DNA of 64,000 bases from Burkholderia sp. OK233 (GCF_900230185.1 NZ_OCSR01000003.1:62001-126000), one strand, 5' to 3'; counted from the first letter of the stretch, positions 1 to 9,925 are shown. Numbers and translations: made by a program. Notes: generated by a model not told the origin, from the letters alone.

Positions 1-1356
1 GATGCTTACGATAGTAGGTTGCAAAGCGGACTTCCCGCAACCGGTGGAGGAAGTGCTGGCGCCCCTGCACTCGCGCGAGTCGCACTTGTCATGCTGGCTG
101 TGGTGTTGACCGGATGTGCGACATATGCATCAAAGCCGCTCCCGGAAACGCCCCAATGGCCTGATGACATCGCGTCAACGGGCGCCCCATTGACCGTGGA
201 CCAGGTGGTTGGACGCGCGCTTGAATATAGTCCGGATATCCGCCGTGCTGAACGCGAGCTCGATATCGCTGCAGCCCGGCAATATGCGGACGGGCTTCTG
301 CCAGACCCAACGCTCAGCTTCAGTACCGACCGCCCCGGCGCGGAGGGTTTTGTTCCTGCATTCATGGTCGGGCTCAGCTACGAAGTTTCCGCACTTATCG
401 AGCGCCCGGCAAAGAAGCGGGCCGCAGGTGCAGGCTTTGAGAAACAGCAGCTCGCGCTGCTGTGGACGAAGTGGCAGGTCTCGAACCACGCGTATGCGCT
501 CTACGTCAGCAATGTGAGTCTCGGCCGTCTTGAGAAACAAGTCGAGCAGTCAGTGGCCTATCAGAAAGGCGCCACCGAACGAATGCAAGGGGCACTCGCT
601 CGCGCCGACGTAACCAGAGATGTCGCCGTGCAGGCACAAACCACGTACCGCGACAGTGTGCAACAGTTGGGCACGCTGCGACAGGAACACCTCAAAGCAA
701 GACAGGAACTCAACACGCTGCTCGAGCTACACCCGGGGACACACCTGAAACTTGCCGCTCCGCCTGAGCCATACGAGGTGCCGCAGGACGCGGTCGACCG
801 TGCGCTCCTTGACCTCAGGCAACGTCGCCCCGATTTGCTGGCACTGCGCGCGGGATACACCGAACAGGACGAGCGATATCGCGGAGCGCTCCTCGCACAG
901 TTTCCGCGACTGGAGATTGGCGTCACGCGAGGCCGAGACACGTCGGCCATCTACACCTCGGGGCTTACCGTTTCGGTGACGCTTCCTCTATTTAACGGCA
1001 ACCGGGGGAATATCGCGGTCGAAAAGGCCACGCGGGAGAGCCTCTATCAGGAATACACCCAACGGCTTGACGATGCGTACACCGCTGTAGACGCTATCAG
1101 CTCGGAGCTGAGCCTGCTGGGTGACCAGCTTCGTAACGCGCGGTCAATGGAGACTGCACTCGATGCGACGGTGAAACAGGCGCGTGTCGCCTATGGCGCT
1201 GGCGACATGACGCTGCCGGTATTGGCCGACCTTGAATCCCGGTTACAGACCCAACGCATCGCGACGGCGAAGCTCGCGAATTCCGTACTTCAACAACAAG
1301 TTGAGCTCTGCACCCTGATTGGCGTGAGCGCCATTGACCACCAACCGCTTCACTAG
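1..1356 (+). CDS. TolC-family outer-membrane efflux lipoprotein (5' end uncertain)
   Basis: Outer-membrane channel of a tripartite RND efflux system. A hydrophobic segment ends in the lipobox LTGC, so the mature protein is probably lipid-anchored at that Cys and exports across the outer membrane. The rest has the two repeated OEP halves with long heptad-rich helices typical of the NodT/CusC type. The frame is open to base 1; the only in-window starts are TTG at 19 and ATG at 91, so the true start may lie outside. The next gene begins 8 bases after this stop, followed by the pump gene, which supports an efflux operon. Substrate cannot be read from this subunit. Confidence 0.85.
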   Translation, partial: DAYDSRLQSGLPATGGGSAGAPALARVALVMLAVVLTGCATYASKPLPETPQWPDDIASTGAPLTVDQVVGRALEYSPDIRRAERELDIAAARQYADGLLPDPTLSFSTDRPGAEGFVPAFMVGLSYEVSALIERPAKKRAAGAGFEKQQLALLWTKWQVSNHAYALYVSNVSLGRLEKQVEQSVAYQKGATERMQGALARADVTRDVAVQAQTTYRDSVQQLGTLRQEHLKARQELNTLLELHPGTHLKLAAPPEPYEVPQDAVDRALLDLRQRRPDLLALRAGYTEQDERYRGALLAQFPRLEIGVTRGRDTSAIYTSGLTVSVTLPLFNGNRGNIAVEKATRESLYQEYTQRLDDAYTAVDAISSELSLLGDQLRNARSMETALDATVKQARVAYGAGDMTLPVLADLESRLQTQRIATAKLANSVLQQQVELCTLIGVSAIDHQPLH

Positions 1357-1363
1357 GTCCGCC

Positions 1364-2401
1364 ATGAATTCAACCCGCCTGTTCATCCTCGCCGTCGTCA
1401 TCATCGCATCCTCCGTCACCGGTCATCGTGCGTTCGCCGAGGACGTCGTGACAATGCCTGCGGTACAGAAGCGCGTTGTGGCCACGGTCTCCGCGCCCGC
1501 GCACGTGCAGGCAGCGTCCAATACCGTGCTGAGCGCGCCTACGGCGGGCATCGTCTCCGGCCTGCGCGTCCTGCCTGGCGAAACGGTGCGGCCCGGGCAG
1601 ACGGTTGCGCATCTGACTGGGCCCACGGTATCAGCTGACAGCGCGCGCCTTGCGGCCGACCTGAAATCGGCGCAGATACGGGTGTCCGCAGCAACGCAGG
1701 CTGCCGCCATTGAACAACAAAAGCTTGATGAGCAACTCAGCACGCGCGACGCCGTCGTTCGCGTGCGCGCCGAACTCGAAACCGCGCGCCAGCAACTCGC
1801 AGCTGCGCAGTCGGCGGCCCGAAGCTACACAAGCTTTATCGCGATTGGCGTACCCGAGCCCGGCGTTGTGACGGCGGTCAATGCGGCCGATGGTCAATAT
1901 GTCAGCGCCGGGCAGGCGCTGATAACCGTGGCCCCATCGCGCGGCCTTCATGTGGTCGCAAATCTTTACGGCAACGACGCATCATTGGTCACGAACGGAA
2001 TGAAGGGGGTTTTTCTGGCCGAAGGCGCGGACGCGCCCATCGACCTGGTTGTTCAACGCGTGTCGTGGAGTGGTACCGCGCCCGGACAACTGGAAGTCTG
2101 GCTGAATGCCGCACCGGGGCACGCTTTGGTGACGGGAAGGGTCGGCACAGTTTCTTTAACAACATCTGACGACAAACGGCTGGCCATTCCATCCACAGCG
2201 CTCGTGCTCGATGGCGGTCAATGGTGGGTATTGGTGCGTGACAAGAGCGGAAACCACCGGCGACGTGTCGTGCCAGGACTATCCGAGGGAGGCTGGACGT
2301 CAATAATGCAGGGGCTCTCGCAGGATGAGCGGGTTGTAGTGCAGGACGCGTACCTGCTCTTCCACCAGGACTTCGCCACACGCTACCAGCAAGCCGACTG
2401 A
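1364..2401 (+). CDS. RND efflux periplasmic adaptor (HlyD/MFP family)
   Basis: Membrane-fusion protein linking the inner-membrane pump to the outer-membrane channel. The ATG at 1364 gives a clean signal peptide ending near HRAFA; an upstream in-frame TTG at 1334 would lie inside the previous gene. It shows a biotinyl-lipoyl-like half-motif (SAPTAGIVSGLRVLPGETV), a short alpha-hairpin with Ala/Gln-rich helices around residues 80-145, a second lipoyl half (EPGVVTAVNAADGQYV) and a beta-barrel region. At about 345 residues it is short for the family. Its stop overlaps the pump start by one base (TGATG), implying translational coupling. Confidence 0.88.
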   Translation: MNSTRLFILAVVIIASSVTGHRAFAEDVVTMPAVQKRVVATVSAPAHVQAASNTVLSAPTAGIVSGLRVLPGETVRPGQTVAHLTGPTVSADSARLAADLKSAQIRVSAATQAAAIEQQKLDEQLSTRDAVVRVRAELETARQQLAAAQSAARSYTSFIAIGVPEPGVVTAVNAADGQYVSAGQALITVAPSRGLHVVANLYGNDASLVTNGMKGVFLAEGADAPIDLVVQRVSWSGTAPGQLEVWLNAAPGHALVTGRVGTVSLTTSDDKRLAIPSTALVLDGGQWWVLVRDKSGNHRRRVVPGLSEGGWTSIMQGLSQDERVVVQDAYLLFHQDFATRYQQAD

Positions 2402-5400
2402 TGGTCCCTGCCGACAGGACCATGCTCAACGACATCGTCAAACGCCCTCTCCTCTGGGTCATGCTGTATGGCGCGCTGATTGCCTACGGCATCTACGCGC
2501 TCCTCAACATCCATGCTGACGTCCTGCCGCAGTTCAACATGCCGCAGGTGAGCATCGTCGCACAGTTGCCGGGCGCGACGACATTGGACCTGGAGGGACT
2601 GATTGCGCGGCCTATCGAAGCAGAACTGACATCGCTCCAGTCACTTAGCGACGTGCGGACGGTAGTGGGCCAGGGTTCCGTCAAGATTGAAGCGCGATTC
2701 GCGGAAGGGACTACAGCAGCAAGCGCGCTGCAAGACGTCAACGGCGTCATCGGCCGCATCAACGGTTCGCTGCCAAATGGCGCGACCTTGACCACGGAAA
2801 TCTCGGGTAACGCGATAAACGAGGTTGCCGACTACGCCGTCCAGATTCCTGATGGCGTAGACGCGTCAACGGTGCAACGTGTCGTCGAGTCGAATCTTGC
2901 GCCTCGCATCCGGGCGGTTCCAGGCGTGCAACGCGTGTCGGTAGCGGGGCCAGGCCAGGATGCCATCTGGGTCCGCCCTGACCTCCTGAAAATGCAACGC
3001 TTTGACGTCTCTGCGTCGACGCTCGCTGCGTCGCTCGGGGCTGCCACGGGCATGGTGCCCAGCGGATATGTCGACCTGGGCCATCAGGACATTTTTGTTG
3101 AAGGAAGAAGCCTGCCGACGCGACCGTCCGACTACGCGGGCGTATCTCTGCCGACACCCGGCGGCGCCGTCCCTCTAGGCGCGATTGCCGACATAGTCCG
3201 TTCCGCGCCTCCGTCTCACCACTCCGTCAAACTTGACAACAGGCCTACCATCGCGCTGGTTGTGTTCAAGCAGCCGGACGCTTCAACACTCCCGGTTGTC
3301 AACGAGGTCGACAAGACACTTCATGAACTGGAGCCCCAGTTACCCGGCGGCGCTCGTTTCGTGCGCATTTACAGCCAGGGACACATCGTCGGCGTGGTCG
3401 CCGCTGATTTGAGCCGCAATCTCGCTATCGGCGCTGTACTCGCCGTTGCGGTCCTGTTCTGGATGCTGGGCGCGAGCCGCGGAATATGGGCGGTGGCCCT
3501 GAGTATTCCCCTCTCGCTTCTGCTCGGTATCGCCGGGCTGTACCTGGCCGGACAAACGCTGAATTTACTGACGTTCGGCGCCTTGTCGGTGGCCGTGGGG
3601 CTGCTTGCCGACGATGCCATCATTGTGCTGGAAAGCATCTACCACCGGTGGGAGGCCGGCGACGGTCGGTGGGAAGGCGTTGCGCGTGGCTTACGCGACA
3701 TTGCCGGGCCTGACATTTCCGGGACGATGACGACTGTCGCGGTATTTCTGCCGCTTGCGTTCGTGGGCGGGCTGGCGGGACTGTTCTTTGTTCCGTTTTC
3801 GCTGGCGATGACGGTGAGCCTGATTGCGTCACTCATCATTTCATTGAGCGTGATTCCGCTGGTGCTGGGATTCATCGGGCCTCACGCCGAGAAGCGCACA
3901 TCATCAGGTGCGCATGCAGTCGCGTGGCTCAAGAACCATAACCTCCGTCTGTTCGAATTCACCCTGCGTCGCCCCAAGCGCTCGCTCTGGGCATGCGTGG
4001 CCATTTTCGTGGTCTCTATCGCTGGACTGGCGCTGGTTCCGGTGGATTTTTTGCCGTTGCCGAACGAAGCAGTCCTGCTCGAAAGTTTTACTCTGCCGCC
4101 TGGAACGTCATTGCATGATGCTCAGGATGCAGCAGACCGCATTACCCAGCGATTGCTCGGGATCGAACCGGTCGCTCATGTGTTTTCACGCGTGGGCTCG
4201 GCGTCAGGGACCTCCTACACGGAACCCGCTTACGCTGGCGAGATTCAGATTGCTCTGAAGCCGAATGTGAATGCGAGCAGTCTCGACAAAATCGGTCAAC
4301 AGGTTCTCGACGCGTCGAAGCTCCCTGCCGTGCAGACCGTAATCGGCACGCCGACGTTGGAGCGGGTGGGCGAAACGCTTTCGGGCTTGCCGCAACCGTT
4401 CGTTGTCGACGTGTATGGCGATTCTATTGGGACCTTGCAGTCACTCTCGTCGGAAGTCACGCGTCGACTCGCGGGCGTGCCCAACCTGTCTGGCGTGTTC
4501 AACAACGACGGCTATCCCATCACCGAATTGCAAATCACGCCCAGGCCGAACGGCCTGGCGCTCCATGGCATCACGCCTGCACAGCTCTTCTCACAGTTGC
4601 ATATCCTGCTGGCCGGGCAAACAGTTGCCACGGTCCCCGAAGGCAACGGCCACGTCGATGTGTTTGTCAGACTGGCCGACCCCACGCATCTGTCCATCGA
4701 GCAGCTAAGGCAGCTTCCGGTGATGGCTAACGGGTGGATTGCCCTGAGCGATGTGGCCGATGTCCGAATGGCGACCGGACCCAATGTCATCAGGCATCTG
4801 AACGGACTCCGCGCGATTGAGATACTGGCGACGCCGACTGCCCCGCTCGGACAAGTCATTTCCGCTTCCAGACAGGCGCTTGCGACGCTTTCCTTGCCGG
4901 CTGGTTATGAAGTGAAATTCGGCGGCCTGTATCCGCAACTCGAACGGGCGGCAATTAACGTAGGTATCGCGGCGGTGGTCGCGCTCGCGCTGATGCTCGG
5001 TATCCTGACACTGCAGTTTGACGGCTTGCTCGTGCCGGGTCTGCTGTTGCTGCAAATGCCGCTGGCGTTCTCCGGAGGCGCAATCGCGCTGGTGGTGAGC
5101 GGGGTTGGCCTGAATGCAATCGGCCTGATTGCCTTTCTCACCCTGATTGGGGTGAGCCTGAACCACGGCATCGTGCTACTGCAACTGGTGAAACGAAACG
5201 AAGCACAGGGAATGTCTGTGGTCGACGCCGTGCGCGACGCGGTTGAGGTGCGCTTCCGGCCGATTCTCCTGACAGTCCTGACAGCCTCACTGGGCTTGTT
5301 GCCGACCGCACTCGGCTTCGGCAAGGGCGCCGCTCCGGAACAGGGGTTGGCCATCGTGACGCTGGGCGGGTTGGTCTGGAGTGGCCTGCTCAGCACAAAC

Positions 5401-5457
5401 CTGCTGCCTGCTCTTTATGTGTACAGGCGCGAGAAGCAACGTCAGAAGACAATGTAG
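2401..5457 (+). CDS. RND efflux pump, inner-membrane permease (CusA/CzcA-like)
   Basis: Proton-driven resistance-nodulation-division transporter of 1018 residues, normal length for the family, with two repeats of TM segments and large periplasmic loops. The N-terminus (RPLLWVMLYGALIAYGIYAL...DVLPQFNMPQVSI) resembles heavy-metal RND pumps. The TM4 region contains AVGLLADDAIIVLE, whose acidic pair is the expected proton relay. Starts are ATG 2401, overlapping the adaptor stop, or ATG 2422. It is the third gene of the efflux operon. Metal specificity is inferred only from overall resemblance; a hydrophobic substrate is not excluded. Confidence 0.87.
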   Translation: MVPADRTMLNDIVKRPLLWVMLYGALIAYGIYALLNIHADVLPQFNMPQVSIVAQLPGATTLDLEGLIARPIEAELTSLQSLSDVRTVVGQGSVKIEARFAEGTTAASALQDVNGVIGRINGSLPNGATLTTEISGNAINEVADYAVQIPDGVDASTVQRVVESNLAPRIRAVPGVQRVSVAGPGQDAIWVRPDLLKMQRFDVSASTLAASLGAATGMVPSGYVDLGHQDIFVEGRSLPTRPSDYAGVSLPTPGGAVPLGAIADIVRSAPPSHHSVKLDNRPTIALVVFKQPDASTLPVVNEVDKTLHELEPQLPGGARFVRIYSQGHIVGVVAADLSRNLAIGAVLAVAVLFWMLGASRGIWAVALSIPLSLLLGIAGLYLAGQTLNLLTFGALSVAVGLLADDAIIVLESIYHRWEAGDGRWEGVARGLRDIAGPDISGTMTTVAVFLPLAFVGGLAGLFFVPFSLAMTVSLIASLIISLSVIPLVLGFIGPHAEKRTSSGAHAVAWLKNHNLRLFEFTLRRPKRSLWACVAIFVVSIAGLALVPVDFLPLPNEAVLLESFTLPPGTSLHDAQDAADRITQRLLGIEPVAHVFSRVGSASGTSYTEPAYAGEIQIALKPNVNASSLDKIGQQVLDASKLPAVQTVIGTPTLERVGETLSGLPQPFVVDVYGDSIGTLQSLSSEVTRRLAGVPNLSGVFNNDGYPITELQITPRPNGLALHGITPAQLFSQLHILLAGQTVATVPEGNGHVDVFVRLADPTHLSIEQLRQLPVMANGWIALSDVADVRMATGPNVIRHLNGLRAIEILATPTAPLGQVISASRQALATLSLPAGYEVKFGGLYPQLERAAINVGIAAVVALALMLGILTLQFDGLLVPGLLLLQMPLAFSGGAIALVVSGVGLNAIGLIAFLTLIGVSLNHGIVLLQLVKRNEAQGMSVVDAVRDAVEVRFRPILLTVLTASLGLLPTALGFGKGAAPEQGLAIVTLGGLVWSGLLSTNLLPALYVYRREKQRQKTM

Positions 5458-5561
5458 GGACACGGGACCATCGCTGCGTCATTGGCATCGCTTCATAATG
5501 GCGGCATAGGGATACCCGACCGCACCGCTGTTAAATCTGACACTTGCTACATCGAGAAACG

Positions 5562-6773
5562 ATGCAAACCAAACCCGCGCCGCGCAGCAGCACACCAGGC
5601 CGAATCCCCCGTGGCATCTGGATGCTGGGTTTCGTCAGCATGTTCATGGATATATCGTCGGAAATCGTTCACAGCCTTCTGCCGATGTTCCTGGTAACGA
5701 GTCTCGGTGCAAGCGCCACGATGGTCGGCCTGATTGAAGGCATCGCGGAAGCCACTACACCCATCGTGAAGATGTTCTCTGGTGCACTAAGCGACTATCT
5801 CGGCAACCGGAAATGGCTTGCGGTCATCGGATACAGCATGGGGGCGTTGAGCAAGCCGCTGTTCGCTCTCGCACCGACGGCCGGCATCGTCCTGACGGTG
5901 CGCGTTGCAGACAGAATCGGAAAAGGCGTGAGAGGTGCGCCACGCGATGCGCTCGTGGCTGACATCACACCTCCACATCTGCGTGGTGCCGCGTACGGTC
6001 TACGCCAATCACTCGACACGGTCGGAGCCTTTCTCGGGCCGTTACTGGCGGTCGGATTGATGCTGCTGTGGGCAGACAACTTCCGGCGGGTGTTCTGGGT
6101 GGCGGTCTTTCCCGGACTTGTCGCCGTGGCATTACTGATATTCGGTATCCGCGAACCTGCGCGCCAGGCTGGCGTAAAACGCGTCAACCCGATGACGCTT
6201 GAAAACCTGAGGAAGCTGAGTCGCCCGTACTGGGGGGTCGTGTTCATCGGCGCAGTGTTCGCGCTCGCGAGGTTCAGTGAGGCATTCCTTGTTCTGCGCG
6301 CCATGCAGGGCGGGATACCGGTGGCACTGGTGCCTCTCGTGATGGTCGCGATGAACGTCGTGTATTCGATATCGGCCTACCCGTCTGGAAAGCTTGCCGA
6401 CTCGATGAGCCACACGAAGCTGCTGGCTATCGGCCTCATGGTGCTCTTTGCATCGGATATCGTGCTTGCACACGGAAGCCAGTGGCCGGTCGTGCTGCTG
6501 GGCGTCGCGCTTTGGGGCTTGCACATGGGGCTGACACAGGGTCTGCTGGCGACGATGGTCGCACATGCAGCACCTTCGGACATTAAAGGCACTGCATTTG
6601 GGTTGTTCAACCTGATGACCGGTCTCGTGACCCTGGTCGCCAGTTTAGTCGCAGGCGAACTGTGGGACCGGTTTGGGGCGAGCGCGACGTTTTACGCGGG
6701 AGCAGGGTTTGGTTTGCTGACCCTGTGTACTCTGGCTATCGGCGGGGGATTGCGCCGAAAGAACGCTTTCTAG
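5562..6773 (+). CDS. MFS transporter
   Basis: Twelve-helix major facilitator protein of 403 residues. The loop motif RVADRIGKGVRGAPRDALVAD between helices 2/3 and 4 is characteristic of one bacterial MFS_1 subgroup, and GLRQSLDTVGAFLGPLLA matches the helix 5 antiporter-type motif. The ATG at 5562 is preferred over an upstream TTG because it starts just before the first hydrophobic segment. It lies 104 bases behind the RND operon on the same strand and may be co-transcribed. The substrate is unknown. Confidence 0.85.
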   Translation: MQTKPAPRSSTPGRIPRGIWMLGFVSMFMDISSEIVHSLLPMFLVTSLGASATMVGLIEGIAEATTPIVKMFSGALSDYLGNRKWLAVIGYSMGALSKPLFALAPTAGIVLTVRVADRIGKGVRGAPRDALVADITPPHLRGAAYGLRQSLDTVGAFLGPLLAVGLMLLWADNFRRVFWVAVFPGLVAVALLIFGIREPARQAGVKRVNPMTLENLRKLSRPYWGVVFIGAVFALARFSEAFLVLRAMQGGIPVALVPLVMVAMNVVYSISAYPSGKLADSMSHTKLLAIGLMVLFASDIVLAHGSQWPVVLLGVALWGLHMGLTQGLLATMVAHAAPSDIKGTAFGLFNLMTGLVTLVASLVAGELWDRFGASATFYAGAGFGLLTLCTLAIGGGLRRKNAF

Positions 6774-6774
6774 C

Positions 6775-6880
6775 GGAATATAGAGGCGAACGTTGCGCCG
6801 GACCAGGTGGGGTCGATGTCATTACGAGTCTGCGCGCGACCTGAGATTTTGAATCGCGCAACGTTGTACAGCTATATTCG
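6775..6880. repeat. Imperfect inverted repeat between convergent genes
   Basis: Bases 6775-6798 (GAATATAG and AACGTTGCGC blocks) are repeated inverted at 6856-6880 across a spacer of about 57 bases. The repeat fills the gap between the convergent MFS and phoU genes. It could form a hairpin protecting both 3' ends, or be a small miniature element; there is no T-tract for a standard terminator. Confidence 0.5.
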
Positions 6881-6931
6881 AAATACTTCGCCACTCACAA
6901 AGTGAGGCACGTCGCCCCTCCTTGTCAGGCC

Positions 6932-7639
6932 TCAGTTGCCAGAGGCGTCGCGTCCAAGCTGGTCTCGGGGTACATGGCGAACATCGGTGCCGCTAACCAC
7001 ATAGACAACCGACTCGGCGATATTGGTCGCGTGGTCACCAATACGCTCGATGGCCTTCGCGATAAACAGGTAGTCCAGTCCAATCGAGATTGTCCGAGGG
7101 TCTTCCATCATGTACGTCACGAGCTTGCGCACGAAGGCTCGAAACTCATTGTCGATGGCTTCGTCATCCTTGATAATCTGCGCTGCTGCAACGGTATCCA
7201 TCCGCGCAAATGCATCCAGCGCTCTGCGAAGAATGTGTAAGGCCATTTCGCCGGAAACCTTGATTTCAGAAATGTTGATGCTCCGTGCATTGGTTTCCAT
7301 AGCAATGCGGCGGGTCCGCTTCGCAATCTTCCGGGCCTCGTCACCTGCGCGCTCAAGGTTGGTGATGCACTTCGACGCAGCCATCAGGAGTCGCAGGTCA
7401 CGTGCGGCAGGCTGTCGACGAGCGATGATGTTGCAAACTTCTTCGTCGGCTTCTATTTCCATCGCGTTGAGCCGACGCTCGTCCTCGATGACCTGCTCAA
7501 CAAGTGGCAAATCGAACGTGTTCATTGCCTCCATAGCGAGCGCAATCTGTGACTCCACAAGACCGCCCATTTCGAGCAACCGGCTTGAGAGCAGGTTGAG
7601 GTCGACATCAAATTTTCTCGAAATACGCTTGTCCGACAT
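6932..7639 (-). CDS. phoU: PhoU-type phosphate signalling regulator
   Basis: Cytoplasmic negative regulator linking the Pst phosphate transporter to PhoR/PhoB. The 235-residue protein has the two three-helix PhoU repeats, each with the metal-binding E/DxxxD signature (ITNLERAGDEARKIA and AKAIERIGDHATNIAE). The start at 7639 (MSDKRISRKFD) is preferred to the ATG at 7645 because GAGGA lies six bases upstream of it. Unusually, no pst, phoB or phoR gene lies beside it. About 226 bases upstream is the 3' end of a group II intron; an open frame there (reading VGVVTFVETQTW) is unrecognised. Confidence 0.93.
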   Translation of the reverse strand: MSDKRISRKFDVDLNLLSSRLLEMGGLVESQIALAMEAMNTFDLPLVEQVIEDERRLNAMEIEADEEVCNIIARRQPAARDLRLLMAASKCITNLERAGDEARKIAKRTRRIAMETNARSINISEIKVSGEMALHILRRALDAFARMDTVAAAQIIKDDEAIDNEFRAFVRKLVTYMMEDPRTISIGLDYLFIAKAIERIGDHATNIAESVVYVVSGTDVRHVPRDQLGRDASGN

Positions 7640-7865
7640 GTTCATTCCTCGGCCGAGGCGGCCAGTGACATAGTCCGCAGTTACATGCAGTATCGAATCG
7701 GGTTCGGAAAGTCGGCCCGGTCGAGCCAGACTCCACGAACGCGCCGATGCTCTCGGAGACGTGGCCACCGAACTCGACGCGTACGATAGCGCTCGCAACC
7801 GTATATATCGTATTCGCCCATGTCTGCGTTTCGACAAAGGTAACAACGCCTACGCGCCGGGTATG

Positions 7866-9733
7866 ATCGGGATAGGGGCAGGCCTCGCGGCCCGACCCCT
7901 CCCACACCACCGTGCGTACGGGTCCGTACACGGCGATTCGGATCAGTTACCCGGCTATGATGAACCGACCGATGGAAGTCCAAGCGAGCGGAAGTAGCGA
8001 CTGGGCAACGCAATGCTCAGCGCCGGACTGCAACTTAGACGCCATGCACTGTGCGGCGAACCCGCCGTCTGGGCGGCAAGGTCCCGGCTCACACCCCGCG
8101 CGATCAGCTTCTTGAAGCGGGTCCGGCCGCGCTTCCACTGCTTCCAGAGGAAGCAGCGAAGGCGGCGGCGAATCCATTGATCAAGACGCTGAAGTACACG
8201 AGGCGTTTCACAGAAACCGAAATAGCCGCGCCAGCCCGTCAGGTATCGCTTCAGCGAGCCGATCAACTGGTCAACGCTGACCCCTCGCGTGCGTTGGGTC
8301 AGTTCCCGGATTCGTGCCTTGAAGCGGGCGAGTGCCTTGGGCGCAATGCGCCGTTTGACCTGTTCCCGCATCAAGAAGGTGAACCCGAGGAACTTGCGCG
8401 TGTGTGGCCGCGCGACTGCGCTCTTAGATTCGTTGACCTTCAGCTTCAGCCTGCCGGTAAGGAAGGCTTTCAGCCCCGCCATCACCCGCTGGCCCGCGCG
8501 TTCGCTGCGTACGTAGACATTACAGTCGTCTGCATACCTCACGAATCGCAGTCCGCGCCGCTCAAGCTCCCGGTCAAGGTCGTCGAGCATCAGATTGGAT
8601 AACAACGGTGACAGCGGACCGCCCTGGGGCGTCCCTTCGTCCGTTGCTCCAACCAGTCCGTTCTCCAGCACGCCCGCCGTCAGGAAGGAGCGGATCAGCT
8701 TCAGGACACGCCTGTCGCTGACACGCTTTGCCACCCGGCTCATCAGGATATCGTGGCTCACGCGATCGAAGAACTTTTCGAGGTCCAAATCTACAACCCA
8801 GCGATACCCCGACTGGATGTAGTTTTGCGCCTGTGCCACGGCCTGATGGGCCGAGCGCCCCGGACGGAAGCCGTAACTAGAATCCGAGAACGTTGGGTCC
8901 CACTGCTTTTGCAGCACTTGCAACACTGCCTGCTGGACGAACCTGTCGAGCGCAGAGGGGATGCCGAGTTTGCGCACGCCACCTCCATCCGGCTTGGGTA
9001 TCTCGACCCGTCTCACAGGTTGCGGCCTGTATGTGCCGTTCAGCAGCGTGGCCCGTATCGACGGCCAGTGCTCACGCAGGTACGCCGGTAATGCCTGAAC
9101 CGTCATACCGTCCACACCCGGTGCACCCTTGTTCGCTTTCACACGTTTCAACGCCCGCTTCAGGTTCTCCCGTTCACATATTTCTTCCATCAGTCGGTCA
9201 CAAGCCGACGGGCTTTCAGTTTCGGGGTTCGCCGCCATAGGTTCAGCCCCTCGATCAACGGCCTCCGGGGCTTCACCCCTTCCTCCGCTGTCAAGGACGC
9301 GTTGCGTTTTCTGCTGCTCTCCCATGTCGAGTTCTCCGGCTTACTCGCCGCTCTTCTCCGTTTGGGCCTTCAGACGTCACCGCCCTACTATGCCCGCTGC
9401 TGACTCCTGCACGGCGATCAACAACCCTTGCGAGTTGTTCAGTCCTGAGTCCAGGACACCGCACAGGCCTCCCGAGGTAATCGCAACCGCCTTCACCACA
9501 CACCTGCCAGATCTACCACCCCGAGCCTTGATGGTTGTGGACTTCGCGATCATTTGCTCGCTCGTCCGCCCGGGTAGGCCTCATATCTGGTTTCTGTTCG
9601 TCAGGTCGTGGCTTTGCTACACGCTTCCTTCAGACCCCGCCTCGCGACGACGCCCTTGCGTTCGCTAGTCCTTCGCCCCATCAGGCTGGACAGGGGACTT
9701 CCACCCCCAAGCTGTTGCGCATGCTCGGCGCAC
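7866..9733 (-). mobile_element. Group II intron, probably bacterial class C, complete
   Basis: On the minus strand the element starts with GTGCG at 9733, the consensus 5' end of group II introns. It encodes a reverse transcriptase-maturase and ends with a domain V-like hairpin near 7945-7905 (CGCCGTGTACGG paired with GTACGCACGGTG), then a domain VI stem and a CCCGAT end near 7866. It lies immediately after the last U of a Rho-independent terminator (9734-9763), the insertion habit known for class C introns. The maturase lacks an endonuclease domain, also as in class C. The exact 3' end is inferred to within a few bases. Confidence 0.85.
7955..9325 (-). CDS. ltrA: Group II intron reverse transcriptase/maturase
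   Basis: 456-residue multifunctional protein that helps the intron RNA fold and splice and copies it during retrohoming. Reverse transcriptase blocks are visible in order: NKGAPGVDGMTV, IPSALDRFVQQAV, SYGFRPGRSAHQA, VDLDLEKFFDRVSHD, GTPQGGPLSPLLSN and the catalytic RYADD, followed by a maturase X region (LTGWRGYFGF). No HNH endonuclease follows. No stop or frameshift interrupts the motifs, so the protein looks functional. It is the only gene in the intron. Confidence 0.95.
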   Translation of the reverse strand: MGEQQKTQRVLDSGGRGEAPEAVDRGAEPMAANPETESPSACDRLMEEICERENLKRALKRVKANKGAPGVDGMTVQALPAYLREHWPSIRATLLNGTYRPQPVRRVEIPKPDGGGVRKLGIPSALDRFVQQAVLQVLQKQWDPTFSDSSYGFRPGRSAHQAVAQAQNYIQSGYRWVVDLDLEKFFDRVSHDILMSRVAKRVSDRRVLKLIRSFLTAGVLENGLVGATDEGTPQGGPLSPLLSNLMLDDLDRELERRGLRFVRYADDCNVYVRSERAGQRVMAGLKAFLTGRLKLKVNESKSAVARPHTRKFLGFTFLMREQVKRRIAPKALARFKARIRELTQRTRGVSVDQLIGSLKRYLTGWRGYFGFCETPRVLQRLDQWIRRRLRCFLWKQWKRGRTRFKKLIARGVSRDLAAQTAGSPHSAWRLSCSPALSIALPSRYFRSLGLPSVGSS

Positions 9734-9763
9734 AAAAAGAAGGCCCGGAATCGCTTCCGGGCC
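9734..9763 (-). terminator. Rho-independent terminator that serves as intron insertion site
   Basis: On the minus strand a 9-bp perfect stem (GGCCCGGAA / TTCCGGGCC, loop GCGA) is followed by TTCTTTTT. The intron begins on the very next base. Confidence 0.85.
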
Positions 9764-9919
9764 CGAGAAAGGTGGCCATGGCATAGCTCCCTCGGCTCGA
9801 CACGTGACTGAGCCGAACTTCGCCAGCGGTGATAACCACCTGCGTGGTCGAACCAACGAAACAACCCGACATGCGGGCGTCTCGAACGTCAGAAACGGGA
9901 TTCCGCTACCGCCCTGTCT
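9734..9919 (-). ncRNA. Putative small RNA upstream of the intron
   Basis: A tandem TTAA box with a -10-like TAATTT (9958-9926, minus) points at a transcript of about 186 nt that would end at the terminator 9734-9763. It can form hairpins ACCAC-GCAG-GTGGT and CGGCTC...GAGCCG before the terminator. The only frame with a reasonable start (at 9872) runs through the terminator stem, so a protein is unlikely. It belongs to no RNA family I recognise. Confidence 0.4.
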
Positions 9920-9925
9920 GCACGA

